Counted from the stretch's first letter, positions 1 through 8,160 are shown. The stretch is 13,447 bases of DNA from Candidatus Aminicenantota bacterium (GCA_030607635.1 JAUWJP010000018.1:1-13447), one strand, 5' to 3'. Notes: generated by a model from the letters alone, not told the origin. Program-made: numbers and translations.

Positions 1-382
1 CCAACGAGTCCTTTTTGATTAAGTCCTGGAAGCATGTCGCCAGGAAATATTTAAGGCACCAGCCAGTAACTACTGCATAGTAAAACATGATGGCTGTAGT
101 GACAAAGGTGACAAATGTTCCCATCCAGGCATAATTTTTGCCAATGAGTTTTCCGAAAGATCCGATTACTCCCGACCGGGTTTTCTTGCCTATGGATATT
201 TCAATTATAAGGAGAGGAATGGACCAGAGGAAAAGGAAAAGAATCCAGGGAATGAGGAACGCTCCTCCTCCCTGTTGGGCGACAATTCGTGGAAAACGCC
301 ATATATTTCCGGTGCCCACAGCCATTCCCAGGCCGGCAAAAATAATTCCCCAGCGGGAAGCAAACAATTCTCTTTTTTTCAT
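1..382 (-). CDS. Sodium-dependent transporter, NSS/SNF family (3' part outside window)
   Basis: N-terminal 127 residues of a neurotransmitter:sodium symporter family protein, an inner-membrane carrier that couples Na+ entry to uptake of an amino acid or similar small solute. Residues 11-31 carry the TM1 signature with AVGTGNIWRFP, where Asn26 matches a Na+ ligand in LeuT-type carriers. QGGGAFLIPW (residues 37-46) and IEISIG (60-65) follow, as in the family, and a third hydrophobic span lies at about 88-114. I translated this frame directly; it stays open to the window edge. The ATG at 382 is 10 bases after the truB stop, so the gene is probably co-transcribed at the end of the nusA operon, although its function is unrelated to translation. 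Substrate cannot be told from this part. Confidence 0.9.
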   Translation of the reverse strand, partial: MKKRELFASRWGIIFAGLGMAVGTGNIWRFPRIVAQQGGGAFLIPWILFLFLWSIPLLIIEISIGKKTRSGVIGSFGKLIGKNYAWMGTFVTFVTTAIMFYYAVVTGWCLKYFLATCFQDLIKKDSL

Positions 383-392
383 TTCTTTTAAT

Positions 393-1334
393 TTATTGAT
401 TTGCTTCCTTTGAGTCAATGACCAAGAAAGGATGGAAGCAACTTTTTTCAGGCATTTTTTTGGCTAAAGCAAGAAATTTTCCTTCAAGACTAAACATCCT
501 GAATACTCCCTCTCCTTTAGGAGAGATATCAGCAGAAGAAGATTCATCAAGAATTATTTTCTGGATATTTTCAGGAGAAACCAAATTGCCATTTTTGACC
601 AGAGCAGAGCCTCTCTCTTTGAGGATAATTTTAGGAAATTCAGGAAGGAGTGATTCAAAAGGAATGAGAAACTCATCAATCTTTCCTGCATCAGCCAGCC
701 CTTTTATTTCTCCAATGGAGCGACTCTCCTTTATGTTAAAATTTCCCACATCTGTTCTGATAAGTTCGGAGAGATGAGCTCTGCATCCCAGGCCCTCCCC
801 TAAGTCATGAGCGAGAGAACGGATATAAGTTCCAGATGAGCATTTCGCCTTAAATTCTAGAAGGGGAGGATTGTATTTTATTAATTGAAAAAAATGGATA
901 AAGACTTTACTTGGTCTTAATTCAAATTCTTTTTTTTCCCTCACTAATGCATACAAAGGTTTTCCTTTATATTTTTTTGCAGAATAGGGGGGAGGGAGCT
1001 GCTGAATCTCGCCCTCGAATTTTTTCATAGCTTTTAAAAGATTGTCCTTTTGGGGATAGTTCTTCTCTTCTGATGAAGTGGGTTTTCCAGCAGAGTCATA
1101 TGTATCAGTGGAAAATCCCAATCTTATTAGTCCCTCATAGACTTTATCTGTAGTAGAAAAGAAAGGAAAAAGCCTTGTAGCTTTTCCTAAGGCAAGAAGC
1201 ATCAAGCCGGAGGATAAGGCATCCAGCGTGCCATAGTGTCCGACCTTCTTGATGTTTAGAATGTTTCTTATATTGAGGACGATATCGTGGGACGTGAAGT
1301 TTTGTGGTTTATCTACGAGGATAAGCCCGTCCAT
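393..1334 (-). CDS. truB: tRNA pseudouridine(55) synthase TruB
   Basis: Converts U55 of the tRNA T-loop to pseudouridine; cytoplasmic. The 313-residue length suits the bacterial family. The N-terminus DGLILVDKP, the catalytic-Asp motif GHYGTLDALSSG (32-43, Asp38 as predicted nucleophile), QLPPPYSAKK (112-121) and SGTYIRSLAHDLG (167-179) are all present; the last ~80 residues would form the PUA-like tail. The catalytic loop deviates from the usual GHTGTLDPxxxG: Tyr replaces Thr, and Ala replaces the nearly universal Pro after the Asp. The ATG lies 3 bases after the nrnA stop (TAA-gtt-ATG), indicating translational coupling. Identity is secure; the effect of the substitutions is unknown. Confidence 0.96.
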   Translation of the reverse strand: MDGLILVDKPQNFTSHDIVLNIRNILNIKKVGHYGTLDALSSGLMLLALGKATRLFPFFSTTDKVYEGLIRLGFSTDTYDSAGKPTSSEEKNYPQKDNLLKAMKKFEGEIQQLPPPYSAKKYKGKPLYALVREKKEFELRPSKVFIHFFQLIKYNPPLLEFKAKCSSGTYIRSLAHDLGEGLGCRAHLSELIRTDVGNFNIKESRSIGEIKGLADAGKIDEFLIPFESLLPEFPKIILKERGSALVKNGNLVSPENIQKIILDESSSADISPKGEGVFRMFSLEGKFLALAKKMPEKSCFHPFLVIDSKEANQ

Positions 1335-1337
1335 AAC

Positions 1338-2348
1338 TTAGTATGACTCAGTAAGTTTCTGATCATTCTTAGTCTTGATTCTTTCTTGCTCTTTCAAGAG
1401 TTTATCAACTGTTTCAGGAATTTCTTTTATTAATCTGTCGTATTTGCCAGTGACAGTAAAGCCTGCTGCGTGAAGATGACCACCTCCGCCAAAATGCTCA
1501 GCAATAAAAGCAGCGTTAGCCCCTCCTTTTGACCTGAGACTGACCCTGAAGGTATCTTTCTTAATTTCTTTATAAAAGAGAACCATTTCCACTCCTCTGA
1601 TAGAGCGGGCCAATGTAATGATGTCTTCAGTATCTATTTCTTTGAGGTTAAGAGAATCTAAGTTTTTTTTGAACATGGTGATCAGGGCAATGTTACCTTT
1701 CTTATTCATTTGTAATGTGGAGAGGACCTGGCCTAAGAGCGTAATTTTTTCTGGAGAGTTGTTGTTGAATAAAAGCTCGGAGACTTTAATGGAACTTGCT
1801 CCTGACTCTAGTAGTTTATGGCAGACCTCGAAACATCTTGCGTTGGTGTTGGAAAATTGGAATGATCCTGTATCTGAGACAATCCCACAATAAAGATGGC
1901 TGGCTATCTGAGAAGTAAACCGTGTATCTAATTTTTCTCCAAGGCTGTAAACCATTTCTGCTACCGCAGATGCCTCGGGTTCAACCCAATTTATATCCGC
2001 ATAATAATCATTGGAATGATGATGATCCAGATTAATTTTGAAATAGTTATCCAGGTTCTCCTGCCCGGAGCGGGAAACATTAGCACATTCAAGGAGAATG
2101 GCTATATCGAAACCTTGGGGAGGGATTTGTCCGATCTTGATTTTTTCGATATTGGGGAAGTGGCTGATAGGAAACGGAGTATTATCCTTATTTATAATCT
2201 CTACTTCTTTTCCTAAGAGTTCCACCATAAAGGCTAAGGCAAGGCTGGTACATATGGAATCGCCATCTGGCCTGAGATGAGAAGTGATAACAATACGCTG
2301 GCTTTCGAGTATTTTCTGGGTGGTTAAGCTTAGAGGATCATTTTTCAT
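1338..2348 (-). CDS. nrnA: DHH/DHHA1 phosphoesterase, NrnA-like oligoribonuclease/pAp phosphatase
   Basis: The family degrades 2-5 nt RNA fragments and/or dephosphorylates pAp, using Mn2+, in the cytoplasm. In this 336-residue protein, motif I is SHLRPDGD (23-30, with His24, Asp28 and Asp30 as metal ligands), the DHH motif is NLDHHHSND (106-114), the next acidic motif is SDTGSFQFSNT (158-168), and the DHHA1 substrate-binding glycine motif is GGGGHLHAAGF (287-297). The motif II Asp appears as Glu87 in LLECANVSRSG. The start ATG overlaps the end of rbfA by 11 bases, and the gene sits between rbfA and truB as in many bacterial nusA operons, supporting the NrnA assignment over other DHH proteins. 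Confidence 0.93.
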   Translation of the reverse strand: MKNDPLSLTTQKILESQRIVITSHLRPDGDSICTSLALAFMVELLGKEVEIINKDNTPFPISHFPNIEKIKIGQIPPQGFDIAILLECANVSRSGQENLDNYFKINLDHHHSNDYYADINWVEPEASAVAEMVYSLGEKLDTRFTSQIASHLYCGIVSDTGSFQFSNTNARCFEVCHKLLESGASSIKVSELLFNNNSPEKITLLGQVLSTLQMNKKGNIALITMFKKNLDSLNLKEIDTEDIITLARSIRGVEMVLFYKEIKKDTFRVSLRSKGGANAAFIAEHFGGGGHLHAAGFTVTGKYDRLIKEIPETVDKLLKEQERIKTKNDQKLTESY

Positions 2349-2685
2349 CTTTTCGTATATTTTCTAAGAGCTTATCAATTTTTGCTTCGTAATCAGGGCT
2401 TAGGTCAAAAGAAAAAATAAGCAAGGGATTATACTTTAATTTGACTTTAGAGGCAATAGATTTTCTCAGGTATCCTTTTTTTTTATCCAAAAGTTCAAGG
2501 ATTGCCTCTTTTTGTTCACCACCGAAAATACTCAGATAGATATGGGCTGTTTTCAAATCAGGACTCATTTCAACCCTGGTGATAGTGATCAATCCAGAAG
2601 ATGAATCCTGGATCTCTTCAACCAGGAGACGACTGAGTTCTTCTTTTATTAAGCTGGCAACTTTTTTCTGTCTTCGTGTGGTCAT
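2338..2685 (-). CDS. rbfA: Ribosome-binding factor A
   Basis: 30S assembly factor of KH-like fold that acts on the 5' domain of 16S rRNA during late maturation and cold adaptation. The 115 residues match the normal family length. Recognisable are RRQKKVASLIKEELSRLL at the N-terminus (4-21), ITITRVEMSPDLKTAHIYLSI (33-53) and the C-terminal LKYNPLLIFSFDLSPDYEAKIDKLL (83-107). It lies between ylxP and nrnA, its standard place, with a 46-base gap from ylxP and an 11-base overlap with nrnA. No upstream in-frame ATG was seen, and the N-terminus aligns with family starts. Confidence 0.95.
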   Translation of the reverse strand: MTTRRQKKVASLIKEELSRLLVEEIQDSSSGLITITRVEMSPDLKTAHIYLSIFGGEQKEAILELLDKKKGYLRKSIASKVKLKYNPLLIFSFDLSPDYEAKIDKLLENIRKDEK

Positions 2686-2731
2686 TGGTTTCGCATACCG
2701 TATCTTTTTTGCTCTTTACGTTTTCCGCTTT

Positions 2732-3013
2732 TCAGAAACAATGAATTTGATGTTCAATGATATGTCCATCTATATTCATCTCTGTATCTGCAATGATTTT
2801 GCTGAAAAGACTGTCTATAAGCCTCTTTTGGTTGTTGAGAGTCACCACGCCGATTTTTGTTCGTTGCCACTTTTTGTGGTAATCCAGCTCAGCAAAAGCC
2901 ACATTATATCTATTTTTCAAGCGATTTCTTAGACTAGATAGTCTTTTTCTCTTTTCTTTCAGGGAATGAGAGTAGGGAATATAAATCTCTAAAGATAAAA
3001 AACCTATGATCAT
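2732..3013 (-). CDS. ylxP: DUF503 family protein (YlxP-like)
   Basis: Small 93-residue protein of the DUF503/YlxP family. The signature SLKEKRKRLSSLRNRLKNRYNVAFAELDYHKKWQRTKIGVV (residues 17-57) and the N-terminal beta strand IIGFLSLEIYIP are clear. The family is repeatedly found between infB and rbfA, as here, and has been linked to ribosome biogenesis, but its biochemical role is not firmly established. The ATG is 16 bases after the infB stop; no strong Shine-Dalgarno is visible, so coupling to infB translation is likely. Confidence 0.9.
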   Translation of the reverse strand: MIIGFLSLEIYIPYSHSLKEKRKRLSSLRNRLKNRYNVAFAELDYHKKWQRTKIGVVTLNNQKRLIDSLFSKIIADTEMNIDGHIIEHQIHCF

Positions 3014-3029
3014 TGAAGAAATAAAGAGC

Positions 3030-4928
3030 CTATTGCTGCCCCGGCATAACCTTTTCGGTCAGGAAAGCCTCTATGATGTCGCCTTCCTGGAATTCCTTAA
3101 AATTTTCAAGGCGGATACCGCACTCATATTCTTTAGTGACTTCGTTGACATTGTTTTTGAGATGTTTAAGAGAGGAAATTCGGCCTTTATGGACAACCTC
3201 TCCGTTCCTGATAACTCTGGCTTCTGCATTTCGAGTTATTATTCCATCAGTAACGTAGCAGCCAGCAATGACTCCAATCTTTGAAATACGGAAGGTTTTC
3301 CTTATTTCAGCTTTTCCTAAGGATGTTTCTTTTATTGTGGGCTCTAATAAGCCGAACATGGCTTTCTTTATGTCTTCAGTTAATTCATAAATAACATTGT
3401 AGCTTCTGACTTCTACATTTTCTTTTTTGGCCAGGCCCAGGATCTTTTGGGCTGGTTTGGTATTGTAGGCAATGATGATAGCGTTTGCCGCAGATGCCAG
3501 AAGGACATCGGATTCAGTGATGCTACCAGTACCTGAATGCACTATCTTTATCTTTACTTTTTCGCGATCTATTTTTTCTTTGGATTTATCCTTTTTTACT
3601 TCTGTCTTTTCGCCAGCTTTAACAGGTTTTTTGCTGACTTTTGTGGCTAGATCAAGGCTTAAGCTGGGAAGGATCTCTGTGAGAACGTCAACTGAACCTT
3701 GGACATCGGCCTTGATAATAAGGGGAAGTTCCTTGACTTCACCTACCTCGATTTTCTTGAAAAGTTCATCCAGCGTGAGATGCTCAGGCCTTGTTGGTTC
3801 TGCTTTTTTAACCTTGGAATGTCGGTATTGAGAGATCTGTTTTGCCGTTTCTAAATCTGAGACGACCTGAAAAGAATCCCCAGCTTCAGGCACATCAGAG
3901 AAACCAAGAATTTCTACAGGAATAGAAGGTTCTACTTCTTTCAACATTTTTCCGTTTTCATCAAAGAGGGCTCTGGCTTTTCCATAACAAGTTCCGGAAA
4001 TAAAGGCATCGCGCTGGCTGAGAATACCATGTAGAATGATAACTGTGGCTACAGCGCCTTTCTGGGCATCCAGACGGGCCTCCAGGACAACTCCCTGTGC
4101 CTCGACTTTAGGATTAGCCTTGATTTCAATAACATCGCTCAGAAGAAGGATCATTTCCAGAAGCTCTTCCAGGTTTGTTTTTTCTTTTGCGGAGACATCC
4201 ACGCTGATAACGTCTCCTCCCCAATCTTCTAATAGAATTCCTTCTTTTGACAATTGTTGTTTGACTTTATCAATATCAACATCTTTTTTGTCAATTTTGT
4301 TAATAGCAACTATTATAGGAACGCCTGCCTCTTTAGCGTGATTGATTGCTTCTCTTGTTTGAGGCATTACTCCATCATCTGCAGCAACCACCAAAACCAC
4401 TATATCAGTTAAATGTGCTCCACGAGCTCTTAATTGTGTGAAAGCTTCATGGCCAGGAGTGTCGATGAAAGTTATGGGGCGGTTATTATGAAAGACTCTG
4501 TATGCTCCGATGTGCTGAGTGATACCTCCGGATTCTTTCGCAACTAAATTTGATTGTCTGATAGCGTCCAGAAGAGTAGTTTTACCGTGGTCAACATGAC
4601 CCATTATGGTGACTATAGGGGGCCTTAAAACCAGTTCCTTGGGATCACTCTCTGCTTGGATTTGCCTTTCTTTCTCGAAGGAAACTAATTCTATATTAAG
4701 GTTAAATTCTTCGGAGATAAGTTTGACTAAAGAATCACTGATAACATCATTCACATTTATGGAATACCCGAGTGGCCGAAGCTTTTCGATGATATCTTTA
4801 GAGCTGACTCCTGTTTTTCCAGAGAGTTCTTTTGAGCTTAGACCTTCTCGAAGCAGAATTTTTTTTGTCGAAGCTTTTACAGTCTTAGCTTTTGGCTTGG
4901 CGTTTTTTTTCTTTTCTTGACTTTCCAT
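3030..4928 (-). CDS. infB: Translation initiation factor IF-2
   Basis: GTPase that recruits fMet-tRNA to the 30S subunit and promotes subunit joining. The 632 residues make it short for the family because the N-terminal extension is reduced. A Lys-rich leader (1-25) is followed by an IF2N-like module (about 26-75). The G domain has GHVDHGKT (110-117), GGITQHIGAY (134-143), DTPGHE (156-161), NKID (210-213) and SAK (246-248). Domain II follows, then the IF-2-specific domain containing ADVQGSVDVL (407-416) and HSGTGSITESD (464-474), then the C-terminal beta-barrel that binds fMet-tRNA. About 30 Lys/Glu-rich residues (about 427-456) are inserted inside the IF-2-specific domain, where other bacteria have a short turn. 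The ATG is 15 bases after the nusA stop, with no ylxR between. Confidence 0.97.
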   Translation of the reverse strand: MESQEKKKNAKPKAKTVKASTKKILLREGLSSKELSGKTGVSSKDIIEKLRPLGYSINVNDVISDSLVKLISEEFNLNIELVSFEKERQIQAESDPKELVLRPPIVTIMGHVDHGKTTLLDAIRQSNLVAKESGGITQHIGAYRVFHNNRPITFIDTPGHEAFTQLRARGAHLTDIVVLVVAADDGVMPQTREAINHAKEAGVPIIVAINKIDKKDVDIDKVKQQLSKEGILLEDWGGDVISVDVSAKEKTNLEELLEMILLLSDVIEIKANPKVEAQGVVLEARLDAQKGAVATVIILHGILSQRDAFISGTCYGKARALFDENGKMLKEVEPSIPVEILGFSDVPEAGDSFQVVSDLETAKQISQYRHSKVKKAEPTRPEHLTLDELFKKIEVGEVKELPLIIKADVQGSVDVLTEILPSLSLDLATKVSKKPVKAGEKTEVKKDKSKEKIDREKVKIKIVHSGTGSITESDVLLASAANAIIIAYNTKPAQKILGLAKKENVEVRSYNVIYELTEDIKKAMFGLLEPTIKETSLGKAEIRKTFRISKIGVIAGCYVTDGIITRNAEARVIRNGEVVHKGRISSLKHLKNNVNEVTKEYECGIRLENFKEFQEGDIIEAFLTEKVMPGQQ

Positions 4929-4943
4929 AATTTTTTTATCTCT

Positions 4944-5993
4944 TTAAATTATGTGCTTTTGGCTTTGCTCTTCCTTGATTTCTATTTTCCACCCTATTAG
5001 CCTCGAAGCAAGCCTGACATTTATTCCTTTCTTGCCGATAGCAAGGGAAAGCTGATCATTTGAAACGACAGCCTGCATAATATTATCTTTTTTATCGAGG
5101 ATAAAGGCTTTTCCGACTTTTGCCGGGCTGAGGGCAGTTTTGGCATAGAAGATAGGATCTTCTAACCACTCGATGATATCAATTTTTTCTCCCTGCAATT
5201 CTTGGCTGAGGGCCATGATCCTGTTTCCTCTTACTCCGATGCAGGCTCCGATGGGATCTATGTCTTTTTCTTTAGTGAGAACTGCAACCTTTGCTCTTTC
5301 TCCAGGCTGGCGGACAATATCTATTATTTCAATATTGCCGTTTGCTATTTCTGGGATTTCTAATTCCAGGAGTTTCGCTAAAAATCTTGCATCAGCCCTG
5401 GAAACAATGACCTGAGGTCCTTTATTTTCTTTCAGAACCTGGATAATTACAGCCTTAACTCTATCTCCTATCTTGAATTGTTCATCCATCAGCTTTTCCC
5501 GGCAGGGGAGGAGGACCTCAGTTTTATTCACTTCAAGAATCATATTTTCATTCGGCTCAAATCTTCTTAAGACACCTGTTACAATTTGACCAAGTTGAGG
5601 AGCGAATATGCCATAAATTTTTTCTTGCTCTGCATCTCTGACTTTCTGAAAGATGACCTTCTTGGCCGCTTGGGCTGCTATTCGACCTAACATGTCTGAA
5701 GGGAGATCGATTTCGATATTGTTCCCAATTTTTTTTGAGCCATTTATTTCCGTTGCATCTTCAAGAGAGATTTCAGTGGCCAGATTTTCAGGATTTTCGC
5801 TGATTTTTTTGTTTGTGTAGACTCTTAGTTCACCCTTTTCAGGCAGGAAAGAGATGTTGATTTTCTCATTATGGGTGAAGTATTTAGTGGAGGCAACTTT
5901 GAGAGATTCTTCAATGGCATTGACGATGACATTTGTCTCCACTCCTCTTTCTTTGCTGAGTTGGAGGATAGTATTCCACACGTTTACTTTCAT
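4944..5993 (-). CDS. nusA: Transcription termination/antitermination factor NusA
   Basis: RNA polymerase-binding factor that modulates pausing, termination and antitermination. The 349-residue protein has an N-terminal RNAP-binding domain (1-130), an S1 domain (about 134-199), KH1 with DPIGACIGVRGNRI (246-259) and KH2 with LAIGKKGINVRLASRL (317-332). It lacks the C-terminal acidic repeats of the E. coli protein, like most non-proteobacterial NusA. It is the first gene of the operon: a near-consensus promoter lies just upstream, with a predicted leader of about 40 bases. The usual upstream partner rimP is missing; the preceding gene is the pyrophosphatase. The start aligns with the family N-terminus (I-L-QLSKERGV). 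Confidence 0.96.
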   Translation of the reverse strand: MKVNVWNTILQLSKERGVETNVIVNAIEESLKVASTKYFTHNEKINISFLPEKGELRVYTNKKISENPENLATEISLEDATEINGSKKIGNNIEIDLPSDMLGRIAAQAAKKVIFQKVRDAEQEKIYGIFAPQLGQIVTGVLRRFEPNENMILEVNKTEVLLPCREKLMDEQFKIGDRVKAVIIQVLKENKGPQVIVSRADARFLAKLLELEIPEIANGNIEIIDIVRQPGERAKVAVLTKEKDIDPIGACIGVRGNRIMALSQELQGEKIDIIEWLEDPIFYAKTALSPAKVGKAFILDKKDNIMQAVVSNDQLSLAIGKKGINVRLASRLIGWKIEIKEEQSQKHII

Positions 5994-6038
5994 CTTCTTT
6001 GTCTCGGTTGCACTTAAGGCAAATCTAAAGAGGCGAGA

Positions 6039-6067
6039 ATTATAACTGAATTAGGGAAGAATATCAA
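6039..6067 (-). promoter_or_regulatory. Sigma70-type promoter of the nusA operon
   Basis: Read on the minus strand: -35 TTGATA (6067-6062), a 17-base spacer, and a perfect -10 TATAAT (6044-6039). Predicted transcription start is near 6032, giving a leader of roughly 40 bases before the nusA ATG. It lies in the 96-base gap between hppA and nusA, so the operon can be transcribed independently of hppA. Seen in sequence; activity is inferred. Confidence 0.82.
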
Positions 6068-6089
6068 TGAAAAGGGGACAGGCTACTTT

Positions 6090-8054
6090 TTACATGATCA
6101 AGGGGGCAAAAACTAGGCTGACCACTGCCATAAGCTTGATCAGGATATTCATGGAGGGACCAGCTGTATCTTTTAAGGGATCACCAACAGTATCTCCGAT
6201 GACAGAAGCAGCATGAACTTCTGTCCCCTTTCCCCCCAGGTTTCCTTCTTCAATCCATTTTTTGGCATTGTCCCAAGCGGCTCCTGCATTGGACATAAAT
6301 ATCCCCAGGAGAACTCCAGTGGAGGTGGCTCCGACTAAAAATCCTCCAAGAGCTTCAGGGCCGATAAAAAAGCCAACAGCAAGCGGAGCAACAATGGCTA
6401 AGAGGCCGGGGAGAATCATCTCTACTAAAGCTCCACGAGTTACAATATCAATGCAGCGGTTAGAATCAGGCTTGGCCTTTCCTTCCATTAAACCCTTTAT
6501 TTCTTTGAACTGCCTTCTTATCTCCTGGACCATTTTATCAGCTGTTTTCCCTACAGCTTTCATCGTTAACGAGGCCATAATAAAAGGCATAAGAGCTCCG
6601 ATGAGAAGACCGATGACTGTTTCGACATTGGTCAGGCTTATGAATTTGAGATTTGCTGTTTTCTGGAAGGCAGAGAAGAGAGCCAAAGCGGTCAGAGCAG
6701 CTGAGCCTATAGCAAATCCTTTGCCAATTGCCGCAGTAGTGTTTCCTATAGAGTCGAGCTTATCCGTTATCTTTCTGATTTTCGGGCCTGCTTTGGACAT
6801 TTCTGCTATTCCCCCAGCGTTATCCGCAATTGGCCCGTAAGAATCTGTGGACATGACGATACCGATAGTGGCCAGCATGCCTACTGCCGAGAGAGCTATA
6901 CCATAGAGCCCTGCTAATCTAAAGGAGATGAAAATAGTGGCTGCAATAGTGAGAAGAGGAAGGATAGTGCTCTGGAAACCAATAGCGAGCCCGGTTATAA
7001 TAACTGGAGCGCTCCCTGTTTGGGCTCTTCTGGCTATGGTCTTAATCGGGGGGCCAGAAGTAAAATACTCGCTTTCGAGTCCTATCAAAACTCCAGCGAG
7101 CATACCAGTCAAAACTGCCCAAAAAACGTTTAAGTCACCCAGAATAACCTTTACGGAGAAAAAAGCCCCAGCTAAGAATAAAAGACCGCTAATATAATAT
7201 GCATTCCTCAGGGCAGATTGAGGGCTTATATTCTTTAAAAAATTCATAGAGAAAACTCCGATGATGGAACTAAGAAGACCGACCACAATCAGAAGCAAGG
7301 GTAAGGACATATAGTTGAGGGCAGGAGCTAAGGTCGACCCTAAAGCCATAGAGGCGATGACAGAGCCAACATAGGATTCAACGAGATCTGCTCCCATCCC
7401 TGCAGTATCTCCCACGTTATCGCCGACATTATCAGCAATAACACCTGGATTGCGTGGATCGTCTTCGGGTATGCCTGCTTCAACTTTTCCCACAAGGTCT
7501 GCGCCAATATCTGCGCTTTTGGTAAAGATTCCGCCTCCCACTCGAGCAAAAAGCGCCACCGAGCTGGCACCCATGGCAAAGCCGTTGATGATTAAGGGGT
7601 CTTTTGTGAAAAAGTAAAAAATGCCGATTCCAGCAACTCCCAGGGCTGCCACTGAAATTCCCATCACAGCTCCTCCCTGAAAAGCAATGGTCAAGGCTGC
7701 GGGAGTTCCACCCTGAATGGCACCCTGGGTCGACCGGACAGCAGAACGCGTAGAGGCTTTAAGTCCTATAAAGCCAGCAAGCATAGAACAGGAGGCTCCT
7801 GTTAAAAAGGCAAGGCTTGTGTGGATGGAAAAGAGTTTCCACAGTACTGCGAAAATGATGACCACAAAAATTGAAATGTAAGTGTATTCTTTTCTTAAAA
7901 AAACCATAGCACCTGAATGGATTGCTTCCGCGATTGCATCCATAATTTCGTTTCCTACCGGATATCTTTTGACCAGAAAATAGAGGAAAAGTGCGAAAAG
8001 GACTCCTAAAAAGCCAATAATAAAAGAAAAAGGAATTAAATTAAGTAATGTCAT
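6090..8054 (-). CDS. hppA: Membrane-bound ion-pumping pyrophosphatase, K+-dependent type
   Basis: Integral membrane PPase that couples hydrolysis of PPi to H+ and/or Na+ export. The 654 residues and about 16 hydrophobic spans suit the family. Active-site motifs are DLVGKVE (186-192), EDDPRNP (197-203), DNVGDNVGDTAG (208-219), TDSYGPIADNAGGIAEM (403-419) and DTVGDPLKDTAGPS (621-634). GNTTAAIGKGFAIGSA (437-452) has Ala441 where K+-independent enzymes carry Lys, indicating K+ dependence; Glu226 in GADLVES is the ion-gate Glu. H+ versus Na+ specificity cannot be decided by eye. I place the start at the ATG at 8054 (GAGG 8 bases upstream) rather than at an in-frame TTG at 8114, because that TTG is part of the -35 element. 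The enzyme would remove PPi from RNA and aminoacyl-tRNA synthesis and conserve its energy. Confidence 0.96.
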   Translation of the reverse strand: MTLLNLIPFSFIIGFLGVLFALFLYFLVKRYPVGNEIMDAIAEAIHSGAMVFLRKEYTYISIFVVIIFAVLWKLFSIHTSLAFLTGASCSMLAGFIGLKASTRSAVRSTQGAIQGGTPAALTIAFQGGAVMGISVAALGVAGIGIFYFFTKDPLIINGFAMGASSVALFARVGGGIFTKSADIGADLVGKVEAGIPEDDPRNPGVIADNVGDNVGDTAGMGADLVESYVGSVIASMALGSTLAPALNYMSLPLLLIVVGLLSSIIGVFSMNFLKNISPQSALRNAYYISGLLFLAGAFFSVKVILGDLNVFWAVLTGMLAGVLIGLESEYFTSGPPIKTIARRAQTGSAPVIITGLAIGFQSTILPLLTIAATIFISFRLAGLYGIALSAVGMLATIGIVMSTDSYGPIADNAGGIAEMSKAGPKIRKITDKLDSIGNTTAAIGKGFAIGSAALTALALFSAFQKTANLKFISLTNVETVIGLLIGALMPFIMASLTMKAVGKTADKMVQEIRRQFKEIKGLMEGKAKPDSNRCIDIVTRGALVEMILPGLLAIVAPLAVGFFIGPEALGGFLVGATSTGVLLGIFMSNAGAAWDNAKKWIEEGNLGGKGTEVHAASVIGDTVGDPLKDTAGPSMNILIKLMAVVSLVFAPLIM

Positions 8055-8062
8055 ATGCAAAT

Positions 8063-8066
8063 CCTC
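8063..8066 (-). promoter_or_regulatory. Ribosome binding site of hppA
   Basis: GAGG on the minus strand, 8 bases before the ATG at 8054. It fixes the hppA start at 8054 and excludes the 20-residue N-terminal extension that an upstream in-frame TTG would add. Confidence 0.7.
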
Positions 8067-8085
8067 GCCCAAAAATTTAAAACGA

Positions 8086-8114
8086 TTTATAGCATAAAAC
8101 GAGTCATATTGCAA
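8086..8114 (-). promoter_or_regulatory. Sigma70-type promoter of hppA
   Basis: Minus-strand -35 TTGCAA (8114-8109), 17-base spacer, -10 TATAAA (8091-8086). Predicted start near 8079 gives a leader of about 25 bases that contains the hppA ribosome binding site. The spacing is ideal and the hexamers are close to consensus. Confidence 0.72.
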
Positions 8115-8160
8115 TAATTGGAGACGTTCCGCAGGTATTTCAAATTTCGTGATTATAAAA

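Noticed and set aside
6262..6840. 192-codon open frame on the plus strand
   Set aside because: It lies wholly antisense to hppA, whose protein is clearly conserved. The peptide is low-complexity, has no family resemblance, and is an expected by-product of hppA codon use.
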